Of a stretch of DNA of 64,000 nucleotides, positions 10,033-23,000 are shown one piece after another; the first letter of the stretch is position 1, and every line of letters starts with the position of its first letter. Under the pieces are notes generated by a model. It made no database searches and was not told the DNA's origin. It worked only from the letters and a program-made list of their open reading frames with translations. A program made the translations under genes and the position numbers. Source of the DNA: Parapristionchus giblindavisi (lineage: Eukaryota; Nematoda; Chromadorea; Rhabditida; Diplogasteridae); the NCBI GenBank assembly GCA_943737045.1, contig CALSFV010000033.1, forward strand, positions 310,001 to 374,000. The letters are read 5' to 3'.

Positions 10033-12825
10033 TTAGATAGCTAAGGATCTTTCATTTGTAGTAATAACTTCATGCTCATTTATCAGGGTAGTTGAATCAA
10101 TCGATGGTTTATCGATTAAGTGTTCAGTATCGGAATGAATAGAGACATGACTGATATGTGAGGTGGTATCAGCATTATGAGTATCTTTGGATTTGTTCAA
10201 ATGATATGACTTATCTGAATCGATCGATGGTTTATCTATTAACTGTTCACTATCGGAATGAATAGAGACATGATTAATATGTGAGATGATATCATTATTA
10301 GGAGTATCTTTGGATTTGTTCAAATGATATGAATTATCTGACTCGATCGATGGTTTATCGATTAACTGTTCGTTATCAGATTGAATAGATATATGATTAG
10401 TATGTAAGGTGATATCATCATTAGGATTATCTTTGATGGCTGAACGAGTTTGTCGTCCACCAATTACGTACCCAAATGCTGATTCATGTAATCGAAGACC
10501 ACTAGGTAGTGTATATGAGGATAAAGAATAGAGATTATCAATAGTGTTGTGAACACCTAACAATATTTCAGGTTCTATTCTTCCTGATCGATTTGGAGTA
10601 TCAGATAGATAGATATTATTGTTGCTGATGAACACTCTGTCTTGTGAGGATAGCTTAGTAATGAATATCGGGTTGACTACAGGGCCATCTATAACTAATG
10701 CATCTACTTGATATCCTTTTCTATCTACTGTATTGAGTATAAATGAAGCAATATCATAGGATTTCTTGCTAGTATTCACTCCAGTAGCTAGATTCAGTCG
10801 AAGTTGCTCAGTACGTATAATGGGTATCTGTAGATAGTCAACTAATGTTCTACTGATTAATGACACTTCGGCTCCAGTATCCAAAAGTACATGTACCTTC
10901 TTATGTTCATATTGAATGGATTTGGAAGGAGTAGTAGTATCATTAGGAGGTAACAATGTGGTTCTTACAGTTAATAGTCGAGGACAATCTTTATGTATAG
11001 GAGATGGAGATGATACACTTGTAGATAGAGAACCTACTGTAAGAGAGTTATCAGGTAATTGAGGGCATAACGATATCGAATGTGTACCATTGCATCTCGT
11101 GCATCTCTTATTACATGTACTCGTTAAATGATCAGAGGATAAACAACAATGGCATAGTTGTTTAGAAGTTAATATCATTTTACGATCATTTATTGAAGAC
11201 ACTTTCCTACAGTTAAGGGAGTTTGTGTGCTTATTACAGAATACACAAGAATCTTTGTAAGGAGGAGATGGTGGTGGTTTGATCGTGCTCTTATTATCTC
11301 TACTCTTATTATTATCATTACCAGCAGGTAGAGTATTATCATTCGTTGGTGGAAGAAAAGGTGGAGTACGAGGATCAACAAAGGAAAGATTGTGCATACT
11401 ATTATTGAGATTAGCAACATTAGTTGAAGTATATGTGCCAGCTGCTATATTGACTCTAATATCCTCACGTATGTGTCTCAATAGGAATTTGAGCGCTTCA
11501 TCTGCATTAAATATATTGTTCATTCGATGAATATCTTGTCGATATTTGCCACTAAACTTATTGATAACTGTAAATGCAGGTAATGAAGAGCAACTATCAT
11601 AATACTTTACTTGTTCTACTAAAGCTAGTAATTCTCGAGCTAGTTCTAATTGATGTTGTGAGCTCTCCGATTTAGCTTGAATGGTATGTATCGATTGATG
11701 AAGAGCAGCTAATGATTCTCTTGCATCACCATATTCATTCTTAAGAGCATCTATGGCTAGAGTCAGACATAAACCATTAGGTGGATACATTTGAACTACA
11801 GAACGAGCTTCGCCACTGAGGTGCTTCAAAAGATATAGATGTTTCTCTGTATCAGTCAATTCTGATCTACTCATATATATACTATAGAATAATGACAGGA
11901 AGGTAGCAAACGAAGCTCTATCTCTGCCACTAAAGGTTGGAATATGTAGAGGGTCAAGCGGTGGTTTTACTGTTTGAATAGTTGATGAGGGATAGATAGG
12001 TTGTCTGTGCATAGGTGTATGAACGACATTATCTACTTGTCTAGGTGTTGAAAGAGACATTCTTGGCAATGGTGTAGGAACGATAGTTGCTGGAATAGAC
12101 ATTCTAGGAGATGGTGTGGGGACGATGTTATCGATTGGTCTAATCATAGTGCTAGGTTGAACAGTAGCTGTGGCGGTACGTGTAGATGAATTATTACGAC
12201 GACGACGACGCCGTCTAGTCGTACTAGTGCTAGATCTGCTTGTGCTAATCTCACTGTCTCTGCTATGGGAACTACTAATGGAATCATCACGTGTATTCGT
12301 AGTCTTTCTAACTTCTGTTCTACTAGCAGTCCGAGTAGAGTCTTTAGTCTTTGTTCTCTTAGTGCTTCTACTTCTATCGTTCTGTCTAGAGTGATGACTA
12401 ACAGTCCTTGCGCTTTCTACTGATTGATTGAATAGAATGGTAGTACTGGTTCGATCGAGAGCTGATTTTGCATGAGAGATCAGCGAATTGATGTTGGAAC
12501 TAACCGATGATATCGATCTGATTGTTGTCCCGGTAGGTTCCTTTGAATGTATATATTGATGAAGATATTCTGATTCTGGTCTTGAGCCACTTTCGGTGAT
12601 CAGATGGGAGAGTTCATCATGATGGATTCTGTAAGATGTCATGTTCAATTCCAAATTAGATGATATCGATCGATATTGATTAGACAAACTATTAAAGTCA
12701 TCTAGATTATAGCATTGATTGATCTCATTAATGAGGTTTTTCATCTCAGTTAATTTAGCTACGATCTGTGCTAATTCTGCATCTAATTCGGTGTAGTATT
12801 CAGTATACTCGGATGAGAATGACAT
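10033..12825 (-). CDS. gag: BEL/Pao Gag-protease polyprotein (930 aa), element A
   Basis: Structural Gag and aspartic protease of element A. Order: an N-terminal 150 residues rich in predicted helix; an S/R/T-rich basic stretch ending in R-repeats; PTPxPR proline repeats; a DUF1759-like capsid region starting PLDPLHIPTFSGRDRASF; a Cys/His zinc-knuckle cluster beginning CVFC and ending CPQL; an aspartic protease with D649-T-G followed by AEVSLIS. The tail holds three tandem 41-residue repeats (D-x-P-N-x-D...HVSIHSDSEQLIDKPSI), where element D has one. The frame ends at a TAA that replaces a GAA codon in B/C, so translation stops before the RT remnant. Start chosen as the ATG matching the MSF start of element D. 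All visible domains look intact; it could make particles and protease, which is inference. Confidence 0.92.
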   Translation of the reverse strand: MSFSSEYTEYYTELDAELAQIVAKLTEMKNLINEINQCYNLDDFNSLSNQYRSISSNLELNMTSYRIHHDELSHLITESGSRPESEYLHQYIHSKEPTGTTIRSISSVSSNINSLISHAKSALDRTSTTILFNQSVESARTVSHHSRQNDRSRSTKRTKTKDSTRTASRTEVRKTTNTRDDSISSSHSRDSEISTSRSSTSTTRRRRRRRNNSSTRTATATVQPSTMIRPIDNIVPTPSPRMSIPATIVPTPLPRMSLSTPRQVDNVVHTPMHRQPIYPSSTIQTVKPPLDPLHIPTFSGRDRASFATFLSLFYSIYMSRSELTDTEKHLYLLKHLSGEARSVVQMYPPNGLCLTLAIDALKNEYGDARESLAALHQSIHTIQAKSESSQHQLELARELLALVEQVKYYDSCSSLPAFTVINKFSGKYRQDIHRMNNIFNADEALKFLLRHIREDIRVNIAAGTYTSTNVANLNNSMHNLSFVDPRTPPFLPPTNDNTLPAGNDNNKSRDNKSTIKPPPSPPYKDSCVFCNKHTNSLNCRKVSSINDRKMILTSKQLCHCCLSSDHLTSTCNKRCTRCNGTHSISLCPQLPDNSLTVGSLSTSVSSPSPIHKDCPRLLTVRTTLLPPNDTTTPSKSIQYEHKKVHVLLDTGAEVSLISRTLVDYLQIPIIRTEQLRLNLATGVNTSKKSYDIASFILNTVDRKGYQVDALVIDGPVVNPIFITKLSSQDRVFISNNNIYLSDTPNRSGRIEPEILLGVHNTIDNLYSLSSYTLPSGLRLHESAFGYVIGGRQTRSAIKDNPNDDITLHTNHISIQSDNEQLIDKPSIESDNSYHLNKSKDTPNNDIISHINHVSIHSDSEQLIDKPSIDSDKSYHLNKSKDTHNADTTSHISHVSIHSDTEHLIDKPSIDSTTLINEHEVITTNERSLAI

Positions 12826-13094
12826 TTTATATGATAGAATAGATGATTATTCTTAGGATAGATGAGTGTCCGTTAACGGAAATATGTCCTTTACAGGATA
12901 GGCTCCTTTTTTCAGGATAGGCTCCTTTACAGGATAGAGTCCGTTAACGGATAGAGGTTGCCTGCTTGGGCTATAGGAGAATTGGTAGCCTCTTAGGGCA
13001 AGAGAAGAGTTTGCCTGTCGAAGGGCAATAGAAGAATTTGCCTCTCGAAGGGCAATAGACGAATTTGCCTGCTTGGGCTAGAAGAGAATTAGTT

Positions 13095-13107
13095 GCCTGC
13101 CACGCGG
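13095..13107 (-). promoter_or_regulatory. tRNA-Gly anticodon-arm complement, element A
   Basis: Plus strand reads GCCTGCCACGCGG, the same as nt 30-42 of tRNA-Gly(GCC), so element RNA is complementary to that anticodon arm. It lies 17 nt downstream of the primer binding site. Confidence 0.75.
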
Positions 13108-13124
13108 AATTGGATTATTAATTT

Positions 13125-13137
13125 AGCCTTTGCACCA
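13125..13137 (-). promoter_or_regulatory. Primer binding site of element A (degenerate)
   Basis: Element sense TGGTGCAAAGGCT directly abuts the LTR end. It resembles the tRNA-Gly site TGGTGCATCGGCC of element D but differs at three positions. Confidence 0.75.
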
Positions 13138-13348
13138 TATAGCGAATAAAGTCTCGAGGGACTTTTCGGTGTGTGGCTTGATCAGATGTATACTAGCAAA
13201 TACGATTTGTAATTGATTATACAATTTTATCGTTTCAGGAGCTAGAAATACTAAAGATATAAGTAATAGAAGATAGGTTACAATCACAATACAAGTTGAC
13301 GATGACGACGTAGATGTATAGGGGAAGGACGTCCGTTGTGGACTTGCC

Positions 13349-13357
13349 TTAGGACAT
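13349..13357 (-). CDS. Two-codon uORF (ATG TCC TAA) after SL1, A 5' LTR
   Basis: First ATG downstream of SL1 in the 5' LTR, 12 nt after it, read Met-Ser-stop. The same mini-ORF is present in B, C and D LTRs. Confidence 0.35.
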   Translation of the reverse strand: MS

Positions 13358-13369
13358 CTCGACTTGCAC

Positions 13370-13390
13370 CTCAAACTTGGGTAATTAAAC
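13370..13390 (-). promoter_or_regulatory. SL1 leader sequence in LTR (A 5' LTR)
   Basis: 21-base match to SL1 positions 2-22, followed by GTGCAA. In the active 5' LTR this would be the place where the R region starts if transcription begins at SL1. Confidence 0.93.
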
Positions 13391-14006
13391 AACAATACGA
13401 AAAAGGGGAGCAAAACGGGGACACGATAGATTTGCACAATAGTGATATGAATAGCGAAAGAACAAAGGGGGTAAGACTACCAAAGGGACAAATGGATGAC
13501 GGAAGGAAGAACGAAGACGACATCAAGAAGAAGAGCGATGACGAATCGAATAGGACATCAATGAACGGAGGAATAGAGGATGAGCATCGAGGAAGAAAGA
13601 TGAAGGAAGAAATGGATAGGATATCCATGAGTTAATGAATATAGTTGATAGGTTGTAGACAGTCAGAATATATGGATGAATGATGATAGATACGTGAGAT
13701 ATTTGTACTTGACGAGCAATAAATGGTCAGATACGATGAAGTAAAAGTGTGATAGGCATTGATAATGACCGGTAAACGACGAATAATTATAAAAAAAGGG
13801 TAGAAATAGTAGCGAGAAGCGACATACGTGTCATGAAGTTGAATGAGAGGAGAGAATGAAGAAAGAACTGCCAAGTCATCATTGTCATTTGCATAGACAC
13901 ATCATTGCTCAATTTGCATCTAGAGACTGTGAGAGAGTGCGCTGGAGAGTGCGCTAGAGCGCAATTCTGATTCGTGTTCGTATCAGTAGTGATCATAATC
14001 GCTACA

Positions 14007-14011
14007 ATCTT
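14007..14011. repeat. Target-site duplication of element A, right copy
   Basis: ATCTT, the partner of 7579-7583, followed by the satellite in register. Confidence 0.95.
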
Positions 14012-17000
14012 ATTCATAATTTTTCGCTCTTTCATTTGGTATATGACACGATAGGTTTCATTTTCATTTTCATATTTCTCAAGTTATCTTGATCATATCA
14101 GAGTAAAAGCTACTTTTGTACTTCGGTCATTATAGCAGCAGTAAAATATTACAGCTCGACATGACCTGAAGTGTGTCTCATTCAGAATTTTTTCCTCTTT
14201 CACATAGTATATTACTCGATAAGTATCATTGACAATTAGACTTGTAACGAATTATTTTGTACCAAAAACAGAGAGTATTGAAAGATAAATTTACATAATG
14301 GGGGTACTGACCACTTTGAAATAGTATATCTTATTCAGAATTTTTCGTTCTTTCATTTGGTATATGACACGATAGGTTTCATTTTCATTTTCATATTTCT
14401 CAAGTTATCTTGATCATATCAGAGTAAAAGCTACTTTTGTACTTCGGTCATTATAGCAGCAGTAAAATATTACAGCTCAACATGACCTGAAGTGTGTCTC
14501 ATTCAGAATTTTTTCCTCTTTCACATAGTATATTACTCGATAAGTATCATTGACAATTAGACTTGTAACGAATTATTTTGTACCAAAAACAGAGAGTATT
14601 GAAAGATAAATTTACATAATGGGGGTACTGACCACTTTGAAATAGTATATCTTATTCAGAATTTTTCGTTCTTTCATTTGGTATATGACACGATAGGTTT
14701 CATTTTCATTTTCATATTTCTCAAGTTATCTTGATCATATCAGAGTAAAAGCTACTTTTGTACTTCGGTCATTATAGCAGCAGTAAAATATTACAGCTCA
14801 ACATGACCTGAAGTGTGTCTCATTCAGAATTTTTTCCTCTTTCACATAGTATATTACTCGATAAGTATCATTGACAATTAGACTTGTAACGAATTATTTT
14901 GTACCAAAAACAGAGAGTATTGAAAGATAAATTTACATATTGTCCGTACTGACCACATTGAAATAGTCTATCTTATTCATAATTTTTCGCTCTTTCATTT
15001 GGTATATGACACGATAGGTTTCATTTTCATTTTCATATTTCTCAAGTTATCTTGATCATATCAGAGTAAAAGCTACTTTTGTACTTCGGTCATTATAGCA
15101 GCAGTAAAATATTACAGCTCGACATGACCTGAAGTGTGTCTCATTCAGAATTTTTTCCTCTTTCACATAGTATATTACTCGATAAGTATCATTGACAATT
15201 AGACTTGTAACGAATTATTTTGTACCAAAAACAGAGAGTATTGAAAGATAAATTTACATAATGGGGGTACTGACCACTTTGAAATAGTATATCTTATTCA
15301 GAATTTTTCGTTCTTTCATTTGGTATATGACACGATAGGTTTCATTTTCATTTTCATATTTCTCAAGTTATCTTGATCATATCAGAGTAAAAGCTACTTT
15401 TGTACTTCGGTCATTATAGCAGCAGTAAAATATTACAGCTCAACATGACCTGAAGTGTGTCTCATTCAGAATTTTTTCCTCTTTCACATAGTATATTACT
15501 CGATAAGTATCATTGACAATTAGACTTGTAACGAATTATTTTGTACCAAAAACAGAGAGTATTGAAAGATAAATTTACATATTGTCCGTACTGACCACTT
15601 TGAAATAGTCTATCTTATTCATAATTTTTCGCTCTTTCATTTGGTATATGACACGATAGGTTTCATTTTCATTTTCATATTTCTCAAGTTATCTTGATCA
15701 TATCAGAGTAAAATCTACTTTTGTACTTCGGTCATTATAGCAGCAGTAAAATATTACAGCTCGACATGACCTGAAGTGTGTCTCATTCAGAATTTTTTCC
15801 TCTTTCACATAGTATATTACTCGATAAGTATCATTGACAATTAGACTTGTAACGAATTATTTTGTACCAAAAACAGAGTATTGAAAGATAAATTTACATA
15901 TTGTCCGTACTGACCACTTTGAAATAGTATATCTTATTCAGAATTTTTCGTTCTTTCATTTGGTATATGACACGATAGGTTTCATTTTAATTTTCATATT
16001 TCTCAAATTATCTTGATCATATCAGAGTAAAAGCTACTTTTGTACTTCGGTCATTATAGCAGCAGTAAAATATTACAGCTCGACATGACCTGAAGTGTGT
16101 CTCATTCAGAATTTTTTCCTCTTTCACATAGTATATTACTCGATAAGTATCATTGACAATTAGACTTGTAACGAATTATTTTGTACCAAAAACAGAGAGT
16201 ATTGAAAGATAAATTTACATATTGTCCGTACTGACCACTTTGAAATAGTCTATCTTATTCAGAATTTTTCGCTCTTTCATTTGGTATATGACACGATAGG
16301 TTTCATTTTCATTTTCATATTTCTCAAGTTATCTTGATCATATCAGAGTAAAAGCTACTTTTGTACTTCGGTCATTATAGCAGCAGTAAACTATTACAGC
16401 TCGACATGACCTGAAGTGTGTCTCATTCAGAATTTTTTCCTCTTTCACATAGTATATTACTCGATAAGTATCATTGACAATTAGACTTGTAACGAATTAT
16501 TTTGTACCAAAAACAGAGAGTATTGAAAGATAAATTTACATAATGGGGGTACTGACCACTTTGAAATAGTATATCTTATTCAGAATTTTTCGTTCTTTCA
16601 TTTGGTATATGACACGATAGGTTTCATTTTCATTTTCATATTTCTCAAGTTATCTTGATCATATCAGAGTAAAAGCTACTTTTGTACTTCGGTCATTATA
16701 GCAGCAGTAAAATATTACAGCTCAACATGACCTGAAGTGTGTCTCATTCAGAATTTTTTCCTCTTTCACATAGTATATTACTCGATAAGTATCATTGACA
16801 ATTAGACTTGTAACGAATTATTTTGTACCAAAAACAGAGAGTATTGAAAGATAAATTTACATATTGTCCGTACTGACCACTTTGAAATAGTCTATCTTAT
16901 TCATAATTTTTCGCTCTTTCATTTGGTATATGACACGATAGGTTTCATTTTCATTTTCATATTTCTCAAGTTATCTTGATCATATCAGAGTAAAATCTAC

Positions 17001-20000
17001 TTTTGTACTTCGGTCATTATAGCAGCAGTAAAATATTACAGCTCGACATGACCTGAAGTGTGTCTCATTCAGAATTTTTTCCTCTTTCACATAGTATATT
17101 ACTCGATAAGTATCATTGACAATTAGACTTGTAACGAAATATTTTGTACCAAAAACAGAGTATTGAAAGATAAATTTACATATTGTCCGTACTGACCACT
17201 TTGAAATAGTATATCTTATTCAGAATTTTTCGTTCTTTCATTTGGTATATGACACGATAGGTTTCATTTTCATTTTCATATTTCTCAAGTTATCTTGATC
17301 ATATCAGAGTAAAAGCTACTTTTGTACTTCGGTCATTATAGCAGCAGTAAAATATTACAGCTCAACATGACCTGAAGTGTGTCTCATTCAGAATTTTTTC
17401 CTCTTTCACATAGTATATTACTCGATAAGTATCATTGACAATTAGACTTGTAACGAATTATTTTGTACCAAAAACAGAGAGTATTGAAAGATAAATTTAC
17501 ATATTGTCCGTACTGACCACATTGAAATAGTCTATCTTATTCATAATTTTTCGCTCTTTCATTTGGTATATGACACGATAGGTTTCATTTTCATTTTCAT
17601 ATTTCTCAAGTTATCTTGATCATATCAGAGTAAAAGCTACTTTTGTACTTCGGTCATTATAGCAGCAGTAAAATATTACAGCTCGACATGACCTGAAGTG
17701 TGTCTCATTCAGAATTTTTTCCTCTTTCACATAGTATATTAATCGATAAGTATCATTGACAATTAGACTTGTAACGAATTATTTTGTACCAAAAACAGAG
17801 AGTATTGAAAGATAAATTTACATAATGGGGGTACTGACCACTTTGAAATAGTCTATCTTATTCAGAATTTTTCGCTCTTTCATTTGGTATATGACACGAT
17901 AGGTTTCATTTTCATTTTCATATTTCTCAAGTTATCTTGATCATATCAGAGTAAAAGCTACTTTTGTACTTCGGTCATTATAGCAGCAGTAAAATATTAC
18001 AGCTCGACATGACCTGAAGTGTGTCTCATTCAGAATTTTTTCCTCTTTCACATAGTATATTACTCGATAAGTATCATTGACAATTAGACTTGTAACGAAT
18101 TATTTTGTACCAAAAACAGAGAGTATTGAAAGATAAATTTACATAATGGGGGTACTGACCACTTTGAAATAGTATATCTTATTCAGAATTTTTCGTTCTT
18201 TCATTTGGTATATGACACGATAGGTTTCATTTTCATTTTCATATTTCTCAAGTTATCTTGATCATATCAGAGTAAAAGCTACTTTTGTACTTCGGTCATT
18301 ATAGCAGCAGTAAAATATTACAGCTCAACATGACCTGAAGTGTGTCTCATTCAGAATTTTTTCCTCTTTCACATAGTATATTACTCGATAAGTATCATTG
18401 ACAATTAGACTTGTAACGAATTATTTTGTACCAAAAACAGAGAGTATTGAAAGATAAATTTACATATTGTCCGTACTGACCACTTTGAAATAGTCTATCT
18501 TATTCATAATTTTTCGCTCTTTCATTTGGTATATGACACGATAGGTTTCATTTTCATTTTCATATTTCTCAAGTTATCTTGATCATATCAGAGTAAAAGC
18601 TACTTTTTTACTTCGGTCATTATAGCAGCAGTAAAATATTACAGCTCGACATGACCTGAAGTGTGTCTCATTCAGAATTTTTTCCTCTTTCACATACTAT
18701 ATTACTCGATAAGTATCATTGACAATTAGACTTGTAACGAATTATTTTGTACCAAAAACAGAGAGTATTGAAAGATAAATTTACATATTGTCCGTACTGA
18801 CCACTTTGAAATAGTCTATCTTATTCAGAATTTTTCGCTCTTTCATTTGGTATATGACACGATAGGTTTCATTTTCATTTTCATATTTCTCAAGTTATCT
18901 TGATCATATCAGAGTAAAAGCTACTTTTGTACTTCGGTCATTATAGCAGCAGTAAAATATTACAGCTCGACATGACCTGAAGTGTGTCTCATTCAGAATT
19001 TTTCCTCTTTCACATAGTATATTACTCGAAAAGTATCATTGACAATTAGACTTGTAACGAATTATTTTGTACCAAAAACAGAGAGTATTGAAAGATAAAT
19101 TTACATAATGGGGGTACTGACCACTTTGAAATAGTCTATCTTATTCAGAATTTTTCGCTCTTTCGTTTGGTTTATGACACGATAGGTTTCATTTTCATTT
19201 TCATATTTCTCAAGTTATCTTGATCATATCAGAGTAAAAGCTACTTTTGTACTTCGGTCATTATAGCAGCAGTAAAATATTACAGCTCAACATGACCTGA
19301 AGTGTGTCTCATTCAGAATTTTTTCCTCTTTCACATAGTATATTACTCGATAAGTATCATTGACAATTAGACTTGTAACTAATTATTTTGTACCAAAAAC
19401 AGAGAGTATTGAAAGATAAATTTACATATTGTCCGTACTGACCACTTTGAAATAGTCTATCTTATTCAGAATTTTTCGCTCTTTCATTTGGTATATGACA
19501 CGATAGGTTTCATTTTCATTTTCATATTTCTCAAGTTATCTTGATCATATCAGAGTAAAAGCTACTTTTGTACTTCGGTCATTATAGCAGCAGTTAAATA
19601 TTACAGCTCAACATGACCTGAAGTGTGTCTCATTCAGAATTTTTTCCTCTTTCACATAGTATATTACTCGATAAGTATCATTGACAATTAGACTTGTAAC
19701 GAATTATTTTGTACCAAAAACAGAGAGTATTGAAAGATAAATTTACATAATGGGGGTACTGACCACTTTGAAATAGTCTATCTTATTCAGAATTTTTCGC
19801 TCTTTCATTTGGTATATGACACGATAGGTTTAATTTTCATTTTCATATTTCTCAAGTTATCTTGATCATATCAGAGTAAAAGCTACTTTTGTACTTCGGT
19901 CATTATAGCAGCAGTAAAATATTACAGCTCGACATGACCTGAAGTGTGACTCATTCAGAATTTTTTCCTCTTTCACATAGTATATTTCACGATAAGTATC

Positions 20001-23000
20001 ATTGACAATTAGACTTGTAACGAATTATTTTGTACCAAAAACAGAGAGTATTGAAAGATAAATTTACATAATGGGGGTACTGACCACTTTGAAATAGTCT
20101 ATCTTATTCAGAATTTTTCGCTCTTTCATTTGGTATATGACACGATAGGTTTCATTTTCATTTTCATATTTCTCAAGTTATCTTGATCATATCAGAGTAA
20201 AGCTACTTTTGTACTTCGGTCATTATAGCAGCAGTAAAATATTACAGCTCGACATGAACTGAAGTGTGTCTCATTCAGAATTTTTTCCTCTTTCACATAG
20301 TATATTACTCGATAAGTATCATTGACAATTAGACTTGTAACGAATTATTTTGTACCAAAAACAGAGAGTATTGAAAGATAAATTTACATATTGTCCGTAC
20401 TGACCACTTTGAAATAGTCTATCTTATTCATAATTTTTCGCTCTTTCATTTGGTATATGACACGATAGGTTTCATTTTCATTTTCATATTTCTCAAGTTA
20501 TCTTGATCATATCAGAGTAAAAGCTACTTTTGTACTTCGGTCATTATAGCAGCAGTAAAATATTACAGCTCGACATGACCTGAAGTGTGTCTCATTCAGA
20601 ATTTTTTCCTCTTTCACATACTATATTACTCGATAAGTATCATTGACAATTAGACTTGTAACGAATTATTTTGTACCAAAAACAGAGAGTATTGAAAGAT
20701 AAATTTACATATTGTCCGTACTGACCACTTTGAAATAGTCTATCTTATTCAGAATTTTTCGCTCTTTCATTTGGTATATGACACGATAGGTTTCATTTTC
20801 ATTTTCATATTTCTCAAGTTATCTTGATCATATCAGAGTAAAAGCTACTTTTGTACTTCGGTCATTATAGCAGCAGTAAAATATTACAGCTCGACATGAC
20901 CTGAAGTGTGTCTCATTCAGAATTTTTTCCTCTTTCACATAGTATATTACTCGATAAGTTTCATTGACAATTAGACTTGTAACGAATTATTTTGTACCAA
21001 AAACAGAGAGTATTGAAAGATAAATTTACATAATGGGGGTACTGACCACTTTGAAATAGTATATCTTATTCAGAATTTTTCGTTCTTTCATTTGGTATAT
21101 GACACGATAGGTTTCATTTTCATTTTCATATTTCTCAAGTTATCTTGATCATATCAGAGTAAAAGCTACTTTTGTACTTCGGTCATTATAGCAGCAGTAA
21201 AATATTACAGCTCAACATGACCTGAAGTGTGTCTCATTCAGAATTTTTTCCTCTTTCACATAGTATATTACTCGATAAGTATCATTGACAATTAGACTTG
21301 TAACGAATTATTTTGTACCAAAAACAGAGAGTATTGAAAGATAAATTTACATATTGTCCGTACTGACCACTTTGAAATAGTCTATCTTATTCATAATTTT
21401 TCGCTCTTTCATTTGGTATATGACACGATAGGTTTCATTTTCATTTTCATATTTCTCAAGTTATCTTGATCATATCAGAGTAAAAGCTACTTTTGTACTT
21501 CGGTCATTATAGCAGCAGTAAAATATTACAGCTCGACATGACCTGAAGTGTGTCTCATTCAGAATTTTTTCCTCTTTCACATACTATATTACTCGATAAG
21601 TATCATTGACAATTAGACTTGTAACGAATTATTTTGTATCAAAAACAGAGAGTATTGAAAGATAAATTTACATATTGTCCGTACTGACCACTTTGAAATA
21701 GTCTATCTTATTCAGAATTTTTCGCTCTTTCATTTGGTATATGACACGATAGGTTTCATTTTCATTTTCATATTTCTCAAGTTATCTTGATCATATCAGA
21801 GTAAAAGCTACTTTTGTACTTCGGTCATTATAGCAGCAGTAAAATATTACAGCTCGACATGACCTGAAGTGTGTCTCATTCAGAATTTTTCCTCTTTCAC
21901 ATAGTATATTACTCGATAAGTATCATTGACAATTAGACTTGTAACGAATTATTTTGTACCAAAAACAGAGAGTATTGAAAGATAAATTTACATAATGGGG
22001 GTACTGACCACTTTGAAATAGTCTATCTTATTCAGAATTTTTCGCTCTTTCGTTTGGTTTATGACACGATAGGTTTCATTTTCATTTTCATATTTCTCAA
22101 GTTATCTTGATCATATCAGAGTAAAAGCTACTTTTGTACTTCGGTCATTATAGCAGCAGTAAAATATTACAGCTCAACATGACCTGAAGTGTGTCTCATT
22201 CAGAATTTTTTCCTCTTTCACATAGTATATTACTCGATAAGTATCATTGACAATTAGACTTGTAACTAATTATTTTGTACCAAAAACAGAGAGTATTGAA
22301 AGATAAATTTACATATTGTCCGTACTGACCACTTTGAAATAGTCTATCTTATTCAGAATTTTTCGCTCTTTCATTTGGTATATGACACGATAGGTTTCAT
22401 TTTCATTTTCATATTTCTCAAGTTATCTTGATCATATCAGAGTAAAAGCTACTTTTGTACTTCGGTCATTATAGCAGCAGTTAAATATTACAGCTCAACA
22501 TGACCTGAAGTGTGTCTCATTCAGAATTTTTTCCTCTTTCACATAGTATATTACTCGATAAGTATCATTGACAATTAGACTTGTAACGAATTATTTTGTA
22601 CCAAAAACAGAGAGTATTGAAAGATAAATTTACATAATGGGGGTACTGACCACTTTGAAATAGTCTATCTTATTCAGAATTTTTCGCTCTTTCATTTGGT
22701 ATATGACACGATAGGTTTCATTTTCATTTTCATATTTCTCAAGTTATCTTGATCATATCAGAGTAAAAGCTACTTTTGTACTTCGGTCATTATAGCAGCA
22801 GTAAAATATTACAGCTCGACATGACCTGAAGTGTGACTCATTCAGAATTTTTTCCTCTTTCACATAGTATATTTCACGATAAGTATCATTGACAATTAGA
22901 CTTGTAACGAATTATTTTGTACCAAAAACAGAGAGTATTGAAAGATAAATTTACATAATGGGGGTACTGACCACTTTGAAATAGTCTATCTTATTCAGAA

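Larger units (their letters stand above)
12826..13137 (-). other. 5' leader of element A with mini-hairpin repeats
   Basis: Between the 5' LTR and the gag ATG lie two families of short inverted repeats. At 12869-12951 are two TCCGTTAACGGA palindromes flanking TCCTTTACAGGATAG-type units. At 12957-13107 about six units of roughly 25 bp each can pair (for example TTTGCC...GGGCAA). A packaging or dimerisation role is an inference from position. Confidence 0.65.
7584..14006 (-). mobile_element. Element A: non-autonomous BEL/Pao LTR retrotransposon
   Basis: This 6423-bp element lies on the minus strand and is inserted in the satellite with a 5-bp duplication (ATCTT). In element sense the order is: 5' LTR (13138-14006), primer binding site (13125-13137), structured leader, Gag-protease frame (12825 to 10033), rest of a deleted pol (10011 to 8893), purine tract, 3' LTR (7584-8583). 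BEL/Pao membership is inferred from the Gag domain type, the zinc knuckle, the DTG protease and the close similarity to complete element D at 44071-53708. Most of RT, RNase H and integrase are missing, so it would need help in trans. Confidence 0.93.
13138..14006 (-). repeat. 5' LTR of element A (869 bp)
   Basis: Element sense begins TGTAGCGATTATG and ends TTTATTCGCTATA. It holds one SL1 sequence (13370-13390), the conserved -53 to -70 block, a GCGCTAGAGCGC-type repeat near its start and a TGACACGTATGTC motif. U3 is about 616 bp if RNA starts at SL1. Confidence 0.92.
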
